From: Epinephelus fuscoguttatus
Lineage: Eukaryota; Chordata; Actinopteri; Perciformes; Serranidae
Direction of reading: 5' to 3'
Length of the DNA stretch: 64,000 nucleotides
Assembly: GCF_011397635.1 (NCBI RefSeq)
Contig: NC_064759.1
Span: 16,326,428 to 16,390,427 of the forward strand
This document shows positions 49,635 to 61,416 of the stretch, piece after piece. Each line of letters begins with the position of its first letter. Positions within the stretch are counted from its first letter, which is position 1. The translations under genes were made by a program, and so were the position numbers. The notes beneath the pieces were generated by a model that saw nothing but the letters and a program-made list of their open reading frames with translations, ran no database searches and was not told where the DNA came from.

Positions 49635-52600
49635 CAAGCCAGACATACACTTTCCAGCCTTGTAAATATTGCATGTGTACGCCATTTTAACCCCATAAAG
49701 GCTGAATGTTTTTAGTGTATAGAACGGTTGTTGTATTATACTTAAAAATAAAGAAGAAAACTAATTTAAATTTCTCACCAACCTTAAATCCAGAATATAA
49801 AATGTATACACATACAGTACTATATACTATATACACTAATATTCACTAACGTCTTGAACTAATTTAAGAACCAAATATTGTAAAAATCCATCAAGACTAT
49901 ATTAGATCTTTTTAGATCAATTATCTGCTGTTACTGTCATTTCAACGTGACGGCACTCACAGCAAACAGCATCTCTCACAGTATTTACATGTTGTATTAA
50001 AATGTTTAACCTACGTCACTTAAGAGCATCGACTGCAGCATGCCCACAACATGAAAAACAGGCTTTTATTGTCCTAAAGTTGTGTCTGTGTGTGTGTGTG
50101 TGTGTCTGTGACCAGAGGAGTGATGTTTTAAATGTTGCCATCATGGGGTGTTTGGGGTTTCTGTGTTTAAGTGTGTATGCCTATGACGAGCATTATGTGT
50201 CAGTGTGAATGATTTATGAGTGTTTGTGCGTGCTGAATCTATGCATAGGCAGTTTGTACAGAATGACACAACTGTACTTTATGTGCTTTTCCCGTCTGAG
50301 TAAGGTATTCATGTGCCTGCTTAAATCGTCTCGCAATGTGAAGAAAACAAGTGCTGTGTTTAAGTCATGAGTGTGAATGTGTTTGAAGCCACAACATATT
50401 GTAAAAGATATTGTAACTTTGAGATATTTGAGTGACTCTTGTCTTTGTTTAGTGCCTAAAACGTATACTGGATAGTTGGCCTGTATTCTGTCATTTGCCG
50501 ACACTCCTAATGGCACCTTTTTCTTAATAGGTATGGTATTCTAGAAAGCTGTTTGCACACCTGACTGAGCAAAGTGGTACCGCTGACTGGCCTATGATAT
50601 GCTAATGTGTAGGAGATATGCAACTTACTGTGTGATTATTATGAAAGTGATGATGAAAGTCAGGTTTCCAGATGATTCTGAGTAGCATTAAGAGTGCTGA
50701 GCGTGCTCTACTTGTAAGCAAGGATGTTTCCATTTCATTAATCAAGTCTGTGGCACGGATAGAGGTATGTGAGTTAATCAATGATAGCAGCAGATGAATG
50801 ACAAAGCGTTGTGTGGGTAACCCACAGAGTTATGTTTTGGTAAGCAACTGATGAGAGACTGCAGACAGCATTTCCGTGCACCACCGCTTCTGAATACTGT
50901 CAGTGATTGTGAGCCACTCCAGCCAGAGTGAGTAGGGATGTGAGAGAGGCAGATAGCCTTTGGTTTACGCGTTACCAGCATCTCAAAGAAGGCTCAGTCT
51001 AGTGGGATTGGAGTTATTACATCGAACTGGTGCCAGAGGGATTCTGGTGTCATACCCACTTCTGATAACCTACTAATAGAAGAAACCACTACTTTTAATA
51101 CCACTGGCACTTCTTACACAATATGTGAGTTGTCTCTGCCCTGATCCTCTCTGTTTACTTCTGCTGTTCTGGCCTGGGTGTGGTGTGACATCCCACATGT
51201 TCTCTCTGTACTCCCTTTTTGCACAACACTTCACACAGATGTTTTGTAAAGAAAATAGATTTTTCTTTATTTAATGTCTAAAGGAATACTAAGAATAAAC
51301 AAGCGATTATGACATCTGCTGTCTTGTTGTCTTTTGTTTTCTCTGGGTAAACAAACTCGAGGAAGGGCAGTCCTGTCTCAGAGCTGTCTGTTCCAGCTCA
51401 GTGACTCGTCTCACTCAATGTCAGCCATCATTTGTTGTTTGAGTGTCACGCGCCACTTTCTCACCCCTCAGGCCTCCGGCGTGCCACTAATCCCAGCTTC
51501 CATAACCTCGCCAGGACACGTCATAGCTGAGCAGGCACAACGGAGATATTTATAAACAGGCCAAAGGTAACATCATAATGCTGTTAACACCTGCCATGGA
51601 CCCTGAAACTCCAGGACGGCTGCAGAATACAACCTTCCCCAGTGCTTTGTTTTCCTCAGCTCTTTTACAAGATTCAATTGAGGTGTCATATCTCATCACA
51701 TGTATTTTTCTCAAAATCTGAAGCATTCATAGTAAAATATGATGTGTATTAATAATTAAAAAGTAATTTTTGGTGACAGTAACAGGCATGTTTTATGTAT
51801 TTTCTTCAAATTTATTTAATAATCCTGGAGTTGTTGTAAATGGGGCTGCAACTAACAATTGTCATCACTGATAAATCAGTTAATGATCAATTTATCATTT
51901 TTGTCTATACAATGTTAGCAAATAGAGAAAGATGTCCCGAAATCCAAGGTTGTTTTCTCCTGAAGACCCCTTTTTGGAAGAAAGAGTTCTTCAAGGATTG
52001 TTGAGAACATGGGTGTTTGTGATGGCCGTGCCCACAGCCACACAAAACGTTTGCAGCCACTTAAAATACACACAACACCAGTGTGTTTGGTTTAAAATTT
52101 ATTAGCATTTGACAACACGCTGTTTTCTAGAGTAAGTGCACACATTTAGTTTACATTGTTTTGCCATTTTGCTATTTGATTTTGTTAGTTATTAATTCAT
52201 TTCCCTTTGTTTTTGAGTTACCTGAGGTCACTTCATGGTTGGAGTTGGGCAAAAATAGGGCTGTGACATCATGGGGGGGGTTAGGGGTTTCTTTATGTTA
52301 GTCTTAGTTGTTGTGTATGTAAGTTCTCCCCTTTGTGTTTAATTTGGTCTGATCAGCCAGTGTATATGTTGCCCCATTGTTTCATTCGGTGAGCTCTGTT
52401 CGTTAAGTTAATGTCTAGTTATGTGAGCCTTATTTTCAGTAGAGTTATGTTTTGTTGACCTCTTTTAAAGGCCCTATAACTCAAATTCTGTTATCTTTGG
52501 TCATTTCCTTTGCAACATTTATTTTTTGGGGGGGAAATAAATCCACCTTTTTTAACTTTAAACCTGTGTTTTTTGTGCTTTGACTGCTTGGTCCACGACA

Positions 52601-53050
52601 GTGTTAAAACGTACAATGAAAATTAAATATTTACTCATTATTCAAATTTCATTTTTAGATATAGACATATTTGGAGTCCCTCTTAATCGATTTATTTTAC
52701 TGTGTTCTGCCATAGTTGATATATTCACCATCAGTTCATGTCATGCAATACCACATGGTCTGCTAAAAAATTTTTTTAGCATTTATTTATTTATTTATTT
52801 TTACAGGTACTTGATACCTGGCATTTTGGATTTGGTTCTAACTTTGAACTGAGTTTGGGTTTCCAACCCTACCATACCATTTGAAATAGCAAAGGCTGTA
52901 GCAGTAGTGATTTTAAGGCATCTCCACCCCCTAAAACATGATTGTGAACCATGATTGTTGTGGATTGTACAAGTTGTTTCCCTTGGTCTCATTTGTTAAA
53001 CTAAAACTATGTTTAATGGGATAAAGATCTATGGGTGATCTAGTTAATTG
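49635..53050. other. Gene-free spacer
   Basis: It contains a (TG)n run near 50085-50105 and a fragment of the 'GGGCTGCAACTAA' MITE at 51842. Nothing coding was recognised. Short frames (for example 50214-50516 minus, 51334-51555 plus) show no domain, conserved motif or exon structure. Confidence 0.55.
51842..51990 (+). mobile_element. MITE of the 'GGGCTGCAACTAA' family, copy 3 (truncated)
   Basis: It begins GGGGCTGCAACTAACAATTG and continues with TAAATCAGTTAATGATCAAT and a TCTATACAATGTTAGCAAAT block. It then loses similarity near 51990, so only the left part remains. Confidence 0.6.
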
Positions 53051-53225
53051 TTTTTAGAGCCTCACTGGGTGGGATCTAGATGAAACCCTTGGACTAGAAT
53101 AGTGTTTTTGCTAATAGTGTTGGGAAATGGAAAGGTCCTGTATAAACCCCAAGAGAGGGTTTTTGGTGGAACATTATGCAGTAGAAGGCTTCTCAGTAGA
53201 ACCTCTCATAGGGAGCTGGATGGTC

Positions 53226-53735
53226 TTATAACCTATAGAGCATATATAAAAATGGACGACATGACATCTTCCCAAAAGTGAAGCCAAAACGTCTTGTTTG
53301 CCCCCTGGTGGCTGGCTGCAGCATAGGCCATAAACCCCACCCCATGTCAAGTACATGTCAAATGAATTTTTCCCAAAGATGGTGTCTGTCATTTTAGGTA
53401 GCTCTTATCACACTTATGTATGCTCAAGTGTTTGTTCTTCTGATCAGTTTGGTTTTAATTAACTATTTGATGTTATAAAAAAAGGGGGATGGACGTTATG
53501 AATGACAGCTATGTGTGCCAGTCGGTGTGCTCGAGATCAGTGGAGCCGCTTTTGACTGGTTGGACGGGTGTATGGGCAGGAACTCGATAGGAGATTGCAA
53601 CAGCACAGACTCTGGCTCCAAATGATGTAACCAGTGATGGCAGTGGACATATCCGGGATATTTTGGCTTCATTTTTGTACAGTGGGAGTAAATGGAGACA
53701 TGTTGTCCATCTCCCTATACAGTCTATAATAACCC
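53226..53735. mobile_element. MITE with inverted ends around 'GAAGCCAAAA'
   Basis: The left end (TTATAACCTATAGAGC ... GACGACATGAC ... GTGAAGCCAAAA) pairs with the reverse complement of the right end (TTATAGACTGTATAGG ... GACAACATGTC ... ATGAAGCCAAAA). Its interior near 53390-53480 is similar to the right arm of the 37-39 kb foldback element. It appears to sit inside an older repeat spanning about 53050-53885 that ends TTTCTAAGAGTGTC. Confidence 0.65.
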
Positions 53736-53868
53736 CTTATGTTGGGTTTCAGGTAAAACCTTTTTAAGGGGTTCCAGATGGAACCTTTATATAAGGTTTT
53801 AACAGGAGCCAAAAAGGGTTCTCCTATAGGGACAAACCAAAGAACTACATAGAGTTCTAGTTAGTACC

Positions 53869-53874
53869 TTTATT
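53869..53874 (-). terminator. Candidate polyadenylation signal of the TRIM-like gene
   Basis: Minus-strand AATAAA about 75 bases after the stop codon. It lies at the edge of a dispersed repeat (…TTTCTAAGAGTGTC), so the signal may have come with the repeat. Confidence 0.45.
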
Positions 53875-53945
53875 TCTAAGAGTGTCAGCTCTAAATGTAA
53901 GAATAACTCAACTAATAGTACATACAATTGGACTGTGGCATCTAA

Positions 53946-56376
53946 TCATAGTGAAGGTTTAAAGATCTTTAGTGCTGCTGTGTTCCTCCCCTCATCTGTG
54001 TCACACGGATTATAGAAGGGGAACAGAGGAACCTCAACCGTTTCCATAGTGAAGGTGTAGAGTGGTGCCATGGTAACAGCATTGTAGAAAGATACCTCCT
54101 CCTTTTCGCAGTCTAAAAACACACCGATTCGGACAAGATGTACAGATACGGTGACCTTGGTGGGCTTCGGGTCGGTGCAGGCGAAGACAGATCCACCCTT
54201 CAGGGCCAGCGTCCAGAGGCCACTGGAAGTGCCAGTAGCATCCATCTCCCCTCTTTGGACATCTGCTCGTGCCACACCCAACCTCCATGCTGTCTTATGT
54301 CCCACCTCCACCTCCCAGTAGTGTCGGCCTGTGGTGAAGCTCTGATGGCCGAGCACACAGTAATAATAATGGAACCGCTGTGGATTTGGTTGGCAATCAC
54401 TGGTGTCTTTATCCTCATCAAACCATACTGAGGTGCAAGACTGGGACATGGACAGATTAGGGTGGGCTGTCTCAGGGTCAAAGGTCATTGATGTAATATC
54501 TGTAAACAAATAGAGATTAAAAAGGTGAGTTTTGGTGTTGTTTTGAATGTGTTGTATCAAATGACATATATGAACATACTTGGGTAAAGGCAGCTTTTCA
54601 TGTGCTTCCATATCCTGTACTGTATGGGCCCTACAAACTGGCCAGAGCGCACCTCAGTGTCCACCTCCGCTGGAGGAACAAAGCGGACCTGAGACCTGCT
54701 TGGACAAAATGGGAAGACGGGCGGACTGAATGATGAATGAAAGAATATTGACCTGATAGACACACCATGGGGAGTGTCATGAAGATGGATGTACAGAGAT
54801 GAGAGGGAATGCCAAGCATGCATACACACAAGATTAATGAGATGTGGGGGGGAAAACAGTGGAGAGAAAAAAACAGTTAGGTTGAGAGAACCTGCCTTTT
54901 AGTGAGATCTTGAATTTCCTGCAATGAGAGAAAGATTTTTGGAAAGCTGGTTGAAATCATAGCATACAGCACTTTAAAATTTCATTGCTACAAACAAGCT
55001 GTGACATCAGTCAGACTGCCTTACACTGCCTGTTCCTTTTGCTGACTAATGCGTCAACTTCCCTTTGTCCTTTCACTTTTAAATGAGAAATTGATTTGCA
55101 CTTTCAGAATCAGGGAAGTCAACTGTTTAGCCAATCAGTGTCTATAATTGATCAGATAAGTGCCAATGAAAAGGAGCAGAACAGCTAACAGGGCTGGAGT
55201 GCAGATCGGGTCCCTTGATTTAAAACTGCACTGTCACATTTTTCCCCAGCAGCTCTAAGCTCAAAGGATTCACAACAGGAGGAGCAATTACAGACAGCTA
55301 TTTTGACAAGTTGATAGTGAGGTAAGTAAAGTTTTGTCCCAGGTCAAGGGGAATGCTTACAGTGACCCTGGATGACCCCAAGCTTGGCTCTGCTGTTTCC
55401 AGAATGTTTTATGGAGGGAGTCCAAACTGACACCTCCCCCTCTGTCCCCACACACATTAACTCACCCTTGTTCTGAATTTACCTCCATCACCATACTCCA
55501 TCTTTGTAAAGTTACAGTATAAGACAAAACTTCTTTAGCAGCAAATGCTTCCTCACTCTGAGCAGTTTCGGGCTGTCGTCCTCGGTCAGTTTGCTGTTGA
55601 GCACCGCGATTGCTCTCTCCAGGTCTCTCCCTTGCGCTGCTATCTTCTTCTCTCTCTCCTTCAGCTGCTTCACTTGTTTCTGTCTCTCCCTCCTCATTCG
55701 TTCCAGGTCATTATACTCCTCCTCATCCAGGAAACGATGCAGGTTCTGAAACTCAGCTCTGATTTCTCGTTCCAGGGCATCAAAACTGTTCTGATAGACG
55801 GAGAGAGAGGATAGAAAATGATGAGTTCAGCCTGTGTGTGACTACAACCCAGCCAACATTTGTGTGTGCGGCCCATGAGGATAGTAAATAGGTTGAAAAA
55901 TGGGCCCTATATTGGATTGTCCGTGAGTTCCGTATTGGCCCCATGGCAATTGCCCACATTGATAGCTTTACCCAAGTGGGCCCGACATTTGGTGAAGTGG
56001 GTATGGGTCCAAAATGGGCATCTCATCTGGGGCCCACTTGGGTAAACTCACACATGTGGGCAATTGGAATTGGGCCAATGTGGAACCCATGAACAATCCC
56101 AGATATGGGCCCCACATACAGGTGTTGGCTGGGAAATGTAGTGTGTGGATATAAAAACTAGCTTCAGTAGAATTGTTATGAATATATACATTTAGTTTCT
56201 TGTAAACTGCGATTGCTATGTATGACAGAGTGCATTTTTAAAAAAAGGTAAAGATTAATAATGCAGCAACAGTACCTCTACATCCAATGACTCTATGAAC
56301 GTCTCTCTTTCTGCTTCTCTGCACACATCTACCTCGTGCTTGATTCTTTTAATAGCCTGGATAAGCTTTTCCTGTA

Positions 56377-56408
<32 letters not shown>

Positions 56409-57113
56409 GAGACAGACAATAGGAGAAAAAATACGAATGGAATAGAAATGTTACTGATTTAATATCTTGCATTGAGTTTCACTGCCTATGAAACATGAGG
56501 TTTCAAATAAACACAGTTATATTATGAATGTCAGGATACACTGGTATTGGCAATAACTGTGACATTTAAGAATAAAATACTGATATTATATAAATAATAC
56601 TCATGTGATCATATAGTATCATGTATATTATCCAGCGGCTCTAAAATAGTTTCCATTTTCCGTCTGTCCTTGCTTTGTCTCCCTCCTCCAATGCCATCTG
56701 GTTGCCTTGTCACCAACCTTTAAATACTCTTTCTGTATGATTTTGTAGTTATGATTACAGACTCTCTCTCAACCTACCTACACTCATATTTTGAGTGTAA
56801 TTCATTTGCCAAAAAGAGACAAAATCTACAATAAACAAAATTAAAAAGGAATTTGACTGATAACTTCTTTATCAATTTTCTATGATACTGCAATAATGTC
56901 TTTATCATGAACTCTTATGGCCACGATAATCATGTAGGAAAAATCTGATATCATGCCAGCCCAAAGTCACATTATGAGAGTCAACGTATCTCGTGTCTGC
57001 TGTTCTAAATACAGCAGCAGGTGAAAACAATAAAACATGGAGCTTACCTTGTGATCATTCAGGAGGTTTTTGTTGCAGTTGTTGTTGGTGTCTTTAGTGT
57101 GATTTCGGTACAT
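53946..57113 (-). CDS. TRIM-family coiled-coil + PRY/SPRY (B30.2) protein without RING/B-box in view, 6 exons
   Basis: Exons on the minus strand: 57121-57048 (ATG at 57113), 56371-56276 (96 bp), 55790-55557 (234 bp), 54918-54896 (23 bp), 54695-54580 (116 bp), 54499-53946 (554 bp). The 96/234/23/116 series is the hallmark exon set of the TRIM coiled-coil region, and all joins keep frame, giving about 362 residues. Residues about 23-150 form a charged coiled coil (REAERETFIESL, LDEEEYNDLERMRRERQKQV). The last exon is PRY/SPRY with FDPETAHPNL, HYWEVEV, WRLGVARADV and FLDCEKEEVSFYN, the usual WEVE and LDYE-type motifs. The 23-bp exon uses a GC donor. No RING or B-box exon was found on this strand up to ino80e, so either the protein lacks E3 catalytic parts or its 5' exons are missing from the assembly. 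The start codon is the least certain part. Closest in kind to TRIM39/butyrophilin-type SPRY proteins. Confidence 0.8.
55848..56133. mobile_element. MITE with CCCAGCCAACA ends in a TRIM-like intron
   Basis: Inverted ends CCCAGCCAACA (55848) and TGTTGGCTGGG (ending 56133), with a GGGCC/GGCCC-rich interior of repeated 'TGGGCC' and 'GGCCCA' words. Typical fish non-autonomous element. It lies 57 bases upstream of the 234-bp exon's acceptor in transcript sense. Confidence 0.85.
56377..56402. repeat. (CA)n microsatellite abutting a splice acceptor
   Basis: About 13 CA units. On the minus strand this is a (TG)n run that directly precedes the TTACAG acceptor of the 96-bp TRIM exon, in place of an ordinary pyrimidine tract. 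Confidence 0.95.
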
Positions 57114-57121
57114 TCCAGTTT

Positions 57122-59704
57122 CTGCAAATTGTACAAAACAGAAGTTGAGAGGACACTTGAGGAAAGTGGAAAAAAAGGTGATGGACGGAGTGAGAGGGAG
57201 GGACAAATTAGAGGGCATAACAATACAGAGGGGGAGAGAGAGAATTGAGAGGGTGGGGGGAACACACATGCCAGCACGATGAGAACAAGCAATACTAATA
57301 GAGCAACAAGGACATACATCCAAGCGGAAAAAATTAAGGAGAAATCTTATTGACGAGCACAGATCAGTGTCCACAGCCTGACTTGAGAATATATGGATCC
57401 ATTAGGAGGAGTTGAGGAGAGGGAGGAGGGGTGGAGGGGTGGCAGATGACTTTAGCTGCCAGGAGGGCTTGCCGGCTGGCTGGCTGGCTGGCAGCAGCAA
57501 TTTATGGCAGCAGACACAGAGGAGTCTATTTCTGTCTGCCAGTGTCTTTGGACTCAAGGAAGAATCTGATGTTGGAGAGAGGCAGATACTGTGTTTCATA
57601 TCGCCAGTTGTTTTGCCTGGAAATGAGACAATGTCTGGGGGGGTGAGAGTACCCAGCGCGGCAACTATGAGCTATTACAGTGCTTGCTTTGGTAGTTGCA
57701 TTAAAGGATGTTGTTTAGCTATCTGTGCCCTGCTGGATTTCACATTGTCTGAGAGGGAGGCACGTTACAAAACGTATAGTCAGCAGTTCTGCTCTTCCTC
57801 TCAAGGAGTATATATCTCCATCCCACTGCATTGCCAAAAGCCTCTTCCCTGGATCTGTCCTCTTATCTCAACTTTTTATCTCTTTCTTTGTCTCCTCCTG
57901 TCTACCCCCTCCATCACCCTCGACACACAGGGGGGGTCTGGCTGAGGATATGTGCACTGAGGCAGCATTACTCATCTCTGCAAATGTTCCTCATCTATAA
58001 TTCATGGCGCTGGGTCCTGGCAAGTGACTGTGCTGATCTGAGGTTGTGCAGCAAACTACAGTGCACTACAATATGCGGCAGGTGGAGGGGACGCTGACAG
58101 AGTGATTCAATAAAATACAAGGGAAGCATGCACAGCATCTCCTGGCTGATGATCAAAGCAGCTATAAATCAGTGTGGGCTATATTAACGTAGTGAACTGT
58201 CCTTTAGTTTTTAATTCTGATGTATTTGATTTAAAACAAATGATAGGACTATAAAAAAAATGTGGAAAATGTATAACAGAAATAACAAATATGACTGTCA
58301 TGTTAGTGTCAAATTATACCAAAAAGAAAAAGGTTTGCTTTGTTTTTAAATTGATTTATCTTACTCATATCTTTATATCTGAAAAATAAAAAAGGTCCTC
58401 TAGTGTCATTTATCGTTCACCCTTAAAAACTCCTTTAGATAAGCTTAATAACATACAGACACAAGCTCAAAGACAGTTTGTGGAGCAGTAAAGTCAACTC
58501 TCATCCCAGCCCTGCAAGTCCAGGCGGGAGAGGTGTCACCAGATATTAGAAAGAAGCAGTTAATGACCAACTACTGGGCTAACCTCAAAGGACATGAAGA
58601 ACAACACCTGACTGAAGTGGTGTTGCAGGAGTACTGGGGAACGAAGCAGAGGACAAACAGCAAGCTGTGGGTGGGTTGGCAAGAGATATGCAGAGTACTT
58701 GGAGGTTATAAATATCAACCTCAGCCCTTTATTCCAGAGGCTGAACCATAGACACACTCAACAACACCAACAGACATGAATTTGCTGGAGCTCAAGAAGT
58801 CAGAGAGGGTTGCTTTGTTAACAGCTGTTAAAATATTTTTAAAAGATGCCCGTCAAGTTCGACCCCTTGGGCTCAGTTGGACTTCCATGTTCTCTGCTTC
58901 CTCCTCACTGAATGATGTAACTTGGAAATTTGCAAGTTAGAATTGACGCAGTCTTGAGAAACCATTCAAAAGTTTTAGTTGTATTGTAGAGCAGACAATA
59001 GAAACTACACACACCTGTTTACATTAAAACCTGTTCACACCTTGTGCTAAAACCTATGTTCATTTAGATCTATTAGTAATATTGGTAGGCTAAATTCGAC
59101 CTAAAAGGTTGTGTTACCTTTATGATGAGGCTCAAATATGTTTTGAGGCTCCAGACTGATTTTTTTTTTCTTTATTTGGCAAAAACAAGGCTCTTTTGAC
59201 AGTAAAGTTGCAGAATCTTGTTCTGAAAGAACCAAACATGTGTTACTCTGACATCGTTTGCCCATTTCGGACTGATTTCCTCCTCTGATGTGTCTTGATG
59301 AATTCAGGCTCTGACCAGCTGTGAATGTCTGCATGAGGCTCATTCGAGACAGGATTTTGAGAATGAGAGATGCTTCCATTAAACATCCCTCTGAGGAGTA
59401 TCAAAGGGAGAACACAAGCAGCCCAGGAGAGATTCAATCTGACTACCCTGAGACTACAGAGCAGTTTCTCCACCAGCTGACCTCTCGCAACTCATTTTCT
59501 CACAACACATTTTTCACTTAAGGTGCAAATCCAAGGAATTGCTTCAAATTTGTGAGGGCTCACTGCAGGTCTCAAGTAATTTAACTGACAAATAAATGTA
59601 TTACAATCTATTAAAGGATTTTGATGGTTAGCGTATCCATTTAAGGTCTTTAAAAACCCTTAAAACTAGTTTTTTCTACCTTTCAATTTGAGTTATCCTT
59701 CCTA
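57122..59704. other. Spacer between the TRIM-like gene and ino80e
   Basis: It holds a minus-strand pyrimidine-rich tract (57122-57260), a (GGCT)n stretch near 57476-57495, and an unassigned plus-strand frame at 58533-58751 with no motif I recognise. No cysteine pattern of a RING or B-box was found on the minus strand. Confidence 0.5.
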
Positions 59705-60520
59705 TTAAAGGAGGACACCACCAATTAAGAATTCTAGTATGTTATTTCCATTGCCCATGAAAGTTCAGTCAATATCTGAACATGAGCTACTCTCTCTCAA
59801 AGCCAGAAACTCCAGAAGCAAGTCTCAACAGGTGGTGTCATAGAGTACAAAGTCTGGAGCTGCTCTACAGATAATGAATGAGAGACTGATTTTGTGGACC
59901 ACAGTTTGCTTTCTTTTTTTTATATCCAACTGACTGTACAATTAACCCAAATAGTGAATGCAATAACTGCAGGAAGTTTCTTTAAAACAAACAGTTTGGA
60001 TGAATTTTGAGCAGATTATTTTCTGTGAACATTTCATTAGAGACTTCCTGATATGTTTCTAATGCAGTATGCGGTTATTTAGCAGAGTGAAGGCTCTTTG
60101 AATGTAGTTTGTATTCAGGTCTCCACTGTGCCCTCATCCTGTGAGACGCATCTGAAGTTTGGATCTTGAATATGAACATTATCAACTTAATTTGATTAAG
60201 TTTTATTTCCAGAAATGGATGAAAGGCTGAGATTTATATCTATGTGTGTATACGTCTTAAAACATGTTCTAAAACCCCTTAAAATCAAACACTGGCGACC
60301 CCATAGTGGAGGTGAGGACCCCGAGGATGTGAACCCATGATCTATACCTTACGTTTTAAGCTACAAATTCATTGTCTATGGTGTAGCTCCAGACTCAATT
60401 ATTTATGACATCTCAAAGCACCATGGTTTTGGATTTGGGAGAGAGATGTTCATGTTATTCCTGTTTTTGGATTGTCTTAGACCATAGGAACGCCATTGCA
60501 TTTCAAGGGTTTTGAACTGA
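59705..60520. mobile_element. TTAA-type DNA transposon, copy 2 (shorter, right end eroded)
   Basis: It begins TTAAAGGAGGACACCACCAA, then AATTAAGAATTCTAGTATG and CATGAGCTACTCTCTC, matching copy 1 at 26257 in the same orientation. Near 60450-60500 GATTGTCTTAGACCATAGGA again matches copy 1 (27937). The outer right terminus is not recognisable, and the interior is about half as long as in copy 1. Confidence 0.65.
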
Positions 60521-60767
60521 TACAACCTGTGACAGGTTTCAGTGTGAAAACTTTGTTTCTCTACAGGCTGATGAAGGTGAAGGTTCCGCAGCTTCAGTGG
60601 GATTTTCTGTGTCTCCCTGCTTCTTTGATTTGATCAGAAAATCTTTGAGACAGGATTTATTTGTAAGATTTAATCTCTGGTCCACGTGAGAAGCAGAAGG
60701 TGGCGGTAATGCACCGAATACGCCGGATGCGTACTGCCGTTAAAACCTCAGAAGAAGAAAATAAACG

Positions 60768-60782
60768 TGACGTCACGGAAGT
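60768..60782 (+). promoter_or_regulatory. CRE and ETS sites at the ino80e start
   Basis: A palindromic CRE/ATF site, TGACGTCA (60768-60775), is followed directly by an ETS-type CGGAAGT (60776-60782). They lie just before an AUG-containing short exon that ends at the donor GAG/GTACAA (60820/60821). No TATA box. This is the usual composition of a housekeeping promoter. Confidence 0.6.
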
Positions 60783-61093
60783 AAACAAGAGCATGTCGCA
60801 CAGACAGACTCAATCAAGAGGTACAAATTAATTTTCATGGATAAAAACAGCGTTGCATATTCAGTGAAACCATGTTTGCAGATTAGAAATAAATCTTGGT
60901 GGATTTTCAGAGTCCCAGCTCTGTATCTTTAGCGAGCTAGCTAGGTATGCTAACGTTTAGCTTAGCATTCAGTAGCGTTTCCGTCTGTCTGTTTCACAGG
61001 CTGTTGGTTTGAAACTTACCTTTATTAAGTATCTACAACTATCAGCAGACTGTAGGTTTCAGCGTTTTTATAATTTCCTGCTTTATTTCAGAA

Positions 61094-61363
61094 ATGAACG
61101 GTCAAGCGGACGTCGAAGTTGACTACAAGCGGAAATACAAAAATCTCAAACGCAAATTAAAATTTCTTGTTTATGTGAGTATGATCATCCCGAGTGTGGA
61201 CGCACAGTCATGTTTCGGTGTTTTATAAATACACACCTGTCTCATTATTTACACTGATTTCACGTTTGGTTTCTTTGTGCAGGAACAGGAATGCTTTCAG
61301 GAGGAGCTGAGGAGAGCACAGAGAAAACTTCTCAAAGTTTCCAGAGACAAAAGGTGAGATTAC

Positions 61364-61416
<53 letters not shown>

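Noticed and set aside
57059-57319. Minus-strand frame starting MYVLVALLVLLVLIVLACV, a possible signal/transmembrane N-terminus for the TRIM-like gene
   Set aside because: None of the possible donors after the hydrophobic stretch joins in frame to the 57121 acceptor (phase 1 would create a stop), so it was not added, though the hydrophobic run is striking.
58533-58751. 72-codon plus-strand frame (YWANLKGHEEQHL...)
   Set aside because: It looks protein-like in composition but no family, splice site or neighbour supports it; possibly an unrecognised repeat.
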